NCBI GenBank assembly: GCA_963978545.1
Contig: OZ021727.1
Span: forward strand, 59,904,487 to 59,968,486
Direction: 5' to 3'
Origin: Linyphia triangularis
Taxonomy: Eukaryota; Arthropoda; Arachnida; Araneae; Linyphiidae
Length of the DNA: 64,000 bases
Shown: one piece after another, positions 1-64,000 of the stretch
Position numbering within the stretch: the first letter of the stretch is position 1
How the letters are laid out: every line of letters begins with the position of its first letter
Notes under the pieces: model-generated
Databases searched by the model: none
Told to the model about the DNA's origin: nothing
What the model saw: the letters and a program-made list of their open reading frames with translations, nothing else
Position numbers and translations under genes: made by a program

Positions 1-2684
1 AATAGCATTTTTTAAACTTGACACAACAAATGTAACTAGTTACCGAGTAATTTTAGACTAATACCTGTAACATCCTGAAAAACACGTTCTTCTTTCCGCT
101 GGATTCAGTCCGTTGTAATGATGGAGACCACAAAATTACGCTTCTCAATATTAAGAATTACCCTTATCTTATAAGTGGAGTGATTTTTAACGTAATGAAG
201 TGAAATTATATATTTAGGGTAACAAGTATTCTCAATTGAATTAGGAGGATAAAATTAAATTCGTATGAAAGTTAAATTTCAATTTACTCAGTAAACAGAC
301 CCCAAGAAAACAATTTTCGAACTAGGTATATAAAAAATTGTGAACAATTTACTCGGATGCAAATCGAGTACAAAAGCCATCATTCATATTTTGATTTTTT
401 AACACTGTATAATGATCGGTTAATGAACAGTTCATATGCAATTCACACACTATGTTATTATATTTTCAACGTATAATATTTGATCAGACGTAGAAAGAGT
501 ATACGTCACATTTCATCCAAAGGGCAGCGAACTTTTGTCAGCCTATTCAGTTGGGGACACAAAGAACTAATTACAGACCACATGTCAGGGAACAAATTGA
601 CAAATGACCGCTTGCAAGGAGAGATAGCATTGAATTCATTTGTTTGGACTAATAGTGGTTTAGATATATCCAATGCCCATTGTGGCTCACTGTATTACTA
701 AGAAGCATGGTTCTTAGCTTTGATTAACATGTGTACTTTTATGAATTGAATACCTTTAAATATTGTTATGAATTTTCCTTAGAGGCAAGGATAGCACTGT
801 TTTTGCTAGATAAAAACTATTATTTATTCTCCTTTCAAAGGGTCTCAAAATTTCTCCGAACTACAGTGCAATCACTCTCAAGCTTCAACACAAGCTTCAG
901 TAAAAACAACTTCGAATACAGCGATAATTCAAACACGCTCCAATAAGTAAACAAAGCGCTCAGCTTCTTTCATAGAAATCCGAAGTCAAACTGATCGCCG
1001 ATCTTAGCTGCAGTCTAATTTATAGGTGCGCGTGAAACTTTCTCGAAATATCCAGTTAACCAGTCAATTGATAGAAACGAAACATCTCGACATTTCCCGA
1101 TTACTTTAGATGTTGCCACCTTTTTTTTTAACCTGTATTATCAGTGTTAACAAATAAAATAAGATAAAATAAAATCTAGCATAACTTTAAAATAAATACG
1201 TCAGTATTATATACAGAAAATTTGTAAAAGTATGGCCTTATTCTAGTCGTGAACTTATCTATAGTATAGGCATTTGGATATCTATGATGAAAAATGCTGT
1301 CTTGAAAAGAAAAAACATTGTAAAAATATCCTCACATATTACTTAAGCTGTCGTCTCCATAACTGCCCTATGAAAAACTCCATTCTTCGGTTACTCAGTA
1401 ATTAAAAAGTAAATTAAATATTATAATTTTCTATGCAAGTGCAGACAAAAAAAAAATATATATATTTTGTTGTACTATTTTTTAATTAAATGTCACGCTT
1501 TGGTTTTTATTGGTTACGAATATTTAATTATAATTACGAATATAATTACGAATTATAATTAACTATAATATGAATATTTTATTGTAATTTTAATATAAAA
1601 TATAAAAGTTTTGGTTTTATATGTATATGTGAAATATGTTTGGAAGCATTGTCTTGATTAAACTTTCAATCAAAATCACTGAAAAGTTTACCAAACGGAA
1701 ATTGTAGTTCCCTAATATTTTTATATTAGTTTCTAATTAATTTTAATTCAATTAATAACTTATATTTTCCCCTTAAAATATGAAAAAGAAGATGCGACGA
1801 TACCAAATAACATAAATACATAATATTTTTAACACTTTGGAATGGTATGATTTAAGTTTATTTTCTAACATTTGGCTGCAATAATTTCAACTATAAGGGA
1901 CATTCAAATTCAATTTTGCGTTCATTGGAAATAATATTATCCATTTTTATCTCTAATACGTATTTTTTCGATGCCTTTCCATCAGGTTAATCCTATAGGA
2001 ACAAGTATTATGACAGATTTCTAAGCAAACATTTTCAGATTAGAGAGCTCTTACATTAAGCATTATTATATGCTGTGTTTTTGGACACATATAATCCCAG
2101 ATTATTACTTTTTGTCACACAATAGCGTTTTTTCCTCTTTTTTTTTTTTTTTTTTTTTTTACTTGACCAACCCTGTTGAGCATTAAGCCTGTATTTTGTC
2201 TTAAAATTTGTTTTTATATTTTTTTATATTAATATTCTTTAGTCGATAATTTCACTTCGGTGCGCTTGCTACTTCCTCATCAATCGTTTTCCCATAAAAA
2301 ATATTGCATTTAAAAAGGACTTGGTATATTTTGATTTTATCGATTAATAGCCAAGAGTATAGTAATAAAGAAGCTCTATACTTTGAACACTTTAAGTCGA
2401 AACTGAAATTTTAAGCCTGATCACCATTGTCATGATGCAATCCTCAACGTTTTGTACTCAAATTATACTAAAGATCACGTCAACCATAATGTCATGTCAA
2501 TGGTCTCCATACAGTTCTTATGGTAGGTTCATGGCCTTGTATAACTTTGGAATTCCATACCTATATAATGTTAACAATAATCACAAAAAAATCATGATTA
2601 CTTAGAAATCAAATTAAATATATATATTAACCATTCTATATTTTTAGACATTGATTCGTTTTTTAAGACAACATCATTAAGGCA
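1..2684. other. Downstream flank of the Dscam gene
   Basis: AT-rich sequence that should contain the 3' UTR and polyadenylation region on the minus strand, but I cannot place the cleavage site. It holds an LTR-like repeat (778-1176), a T tract ending at 2160 and AT-rich palindromic stretches near 1480-1620. Short plus-strand ORFs at 480-946 have no recognisable homology; part overlaps the repeat. Confidence 0.5.
778..1176 (-). repeat. LTR-like dispersed repeat, copy 1
   Basis: Read on the minus strand, this block matches 19214-19580 on the plus strand along most of its length. Shared blocks include TTTATTTTATCTTATTTTAT, GATAATACAGGTT, AAAGGTGGCAACA, GGGAAATGTCGAGATGTTTC, CAGTTTGACTTCGGA and CTTGCCTCT. 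A TATAAA-type box followed by AGACTGCAGC sits in the middle. The length and promoter-like centre suggest a solo LTR, but terminal TG/CA and target duplications were not resolved. Confidence 0.6.
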
Positions 2685-63180
<60,496 letters not shown>

Positions 63181-63558
63181 CTGGTGAAAGATGTTTCAGT
63201 TAATGAAATAAGGAAAAAATAAGTTACTCATTGCTCTCTAAGATTCAATAACCATGAAAGAGACTGTAGTATTTTTTTTTTTTTAAAGATTTTATTTATT
63301 TTGTATACATTTCTAAATTAAAAAAAACTTATGTTGAGTTAAAGTTGTATCTTCTAAATCTACTAATATGTAGAACTAATGTCACATTAGTTACTACGGT
63401 TTGTAGCAAGGAAGTTCAAAACTTTTAATAACATTTTATACAACAACACTTTTTTTAAAGTTATGGTACTAGTACACATTGCAAAATTGTTTCCTTATAT
63501 TTGAACAAGACTCCCTATTTTTTCACACTTGATAAAAGTAAGGAAACTAACATAACCT

Positions 63559-63597
<39 letters not shown>

Positions 63598-64000
63598 TAC
63601 ATTAAATTTGTATTTTATTCCCACCTTTCATAACTCGGTACGTAATTTATTTAGAATTTTAAAGTTTTAATTGTAAATGAAACGCAGCGATTCGATACAG
63701 GGAGCCTACTATAATAGTCAATATAACTTTAATAGATATTTTATCCTAAAATTTTGTTTTCAAAGAATTTAAAATTACCCATTTTTTTATAAGAAAAACA
63801 AGATTTAAAATTAGGTTAAACATTTCTTGCATGGATATAATAGATTTTATAACGTTTAAAGTACTGGTTTATTCCCTTTAAATCAAATAAAAATGTTTTT
63901 AATCTGTTAATTCAAACTGATGTTATCTCTGGTGAAAAAAAGTATTATACTTAGAAAAGCTATTTCTTCACAAATAGAGCTTAAAATTTGCGGTACTAAT
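63181..64000 (-). other. Intron upstream of the Ig exon
   Basis: AT-rich with an A tract at about 63560-63590. No donor or exon with Ig coding was recognised, so the first half of this Ig domain lies outside the window. Confidence 0.5.

Overview
This is an AT-rich, intron-heavy, transposon-laden nuclear window from an animal. I read it as the 3' part of one large gene on the minus strand: a shortened Dscam-type cell-adhesion receptor, the kind known from chelicerates (spiders, scorpions, ticks, horseshoe crabs). The evidence is a chain of twelve minus-strand exons between 63180 and 2685. All have consensus splice sites and mutually compatible phases, and together they give exactly 700 codons including the stop. 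In order they encode the end of an Ig domain, four FN3 domains, one transmembrane helix and a cytoplasmic tail of about 209 residues. The FN3-3, FN3-4 and Ig10 modules of classical Dscam are missing, because the second FN3 is spliced directly to FN3-5/FN3-6-like modules. The upstream Ig domains lie beyond the window. The species cannot be fixed from the sequence; a spider or other chelicerate is the best guess.

Layout (coordinates run against transcription). 1-2684: downstream flank with an LTR-like repeat. 2685-5452: three cytoplasmic-tail exons, including an 82-bp micro-exon. 5453-13288: intron with a repeat block, a TTAA-flanked MITE and a 490-bp TTTA microsatellite. 13289-16258: transmembrane exon and membrane-proximal FN3, with a 1-kb transposon derivative between them. 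16259-32806: 16.5-kb intron with an LTR-like repeat, a fold-back element, minisatellites, AT palindromes and decayed DNA transposons. 32807-44431: six FN3 exons in fairly short introns. 44432-63031: an 18.6-kb intron that is mostly transposon. 63032-63180: Ig exon.

The large intron holds most of the mobile-element history. It contains a decayed minisatellite, a Tc1-like relic whose 3' end is duplicated into a 212-bp-arm palindrome, and a complete but catalytically dead Tc1 element with perfect terminal repeats. It also holds a 6-kb Ty3/Gypsy-type LTR element. That element has 229-bp LTRs differing at 7 positions and a TATAT target duplication. It lacks reverse transcriptase and carries RNase H after integrase instead of before it. 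Two further elements are inserted in it: a 2.8-kb TTAA-specific transposon with a broken Mutator/Kolobok-like transposase, and a tRNA-derived SINE with an 11-bp target duplication.

No rRNA gene, free-standing tRNA gene, CRISPR array or prokaryotic-type operon is present. Nearly all ORFs outside the Dscam exons and the elements named here are shadows or simple-sequence translations.
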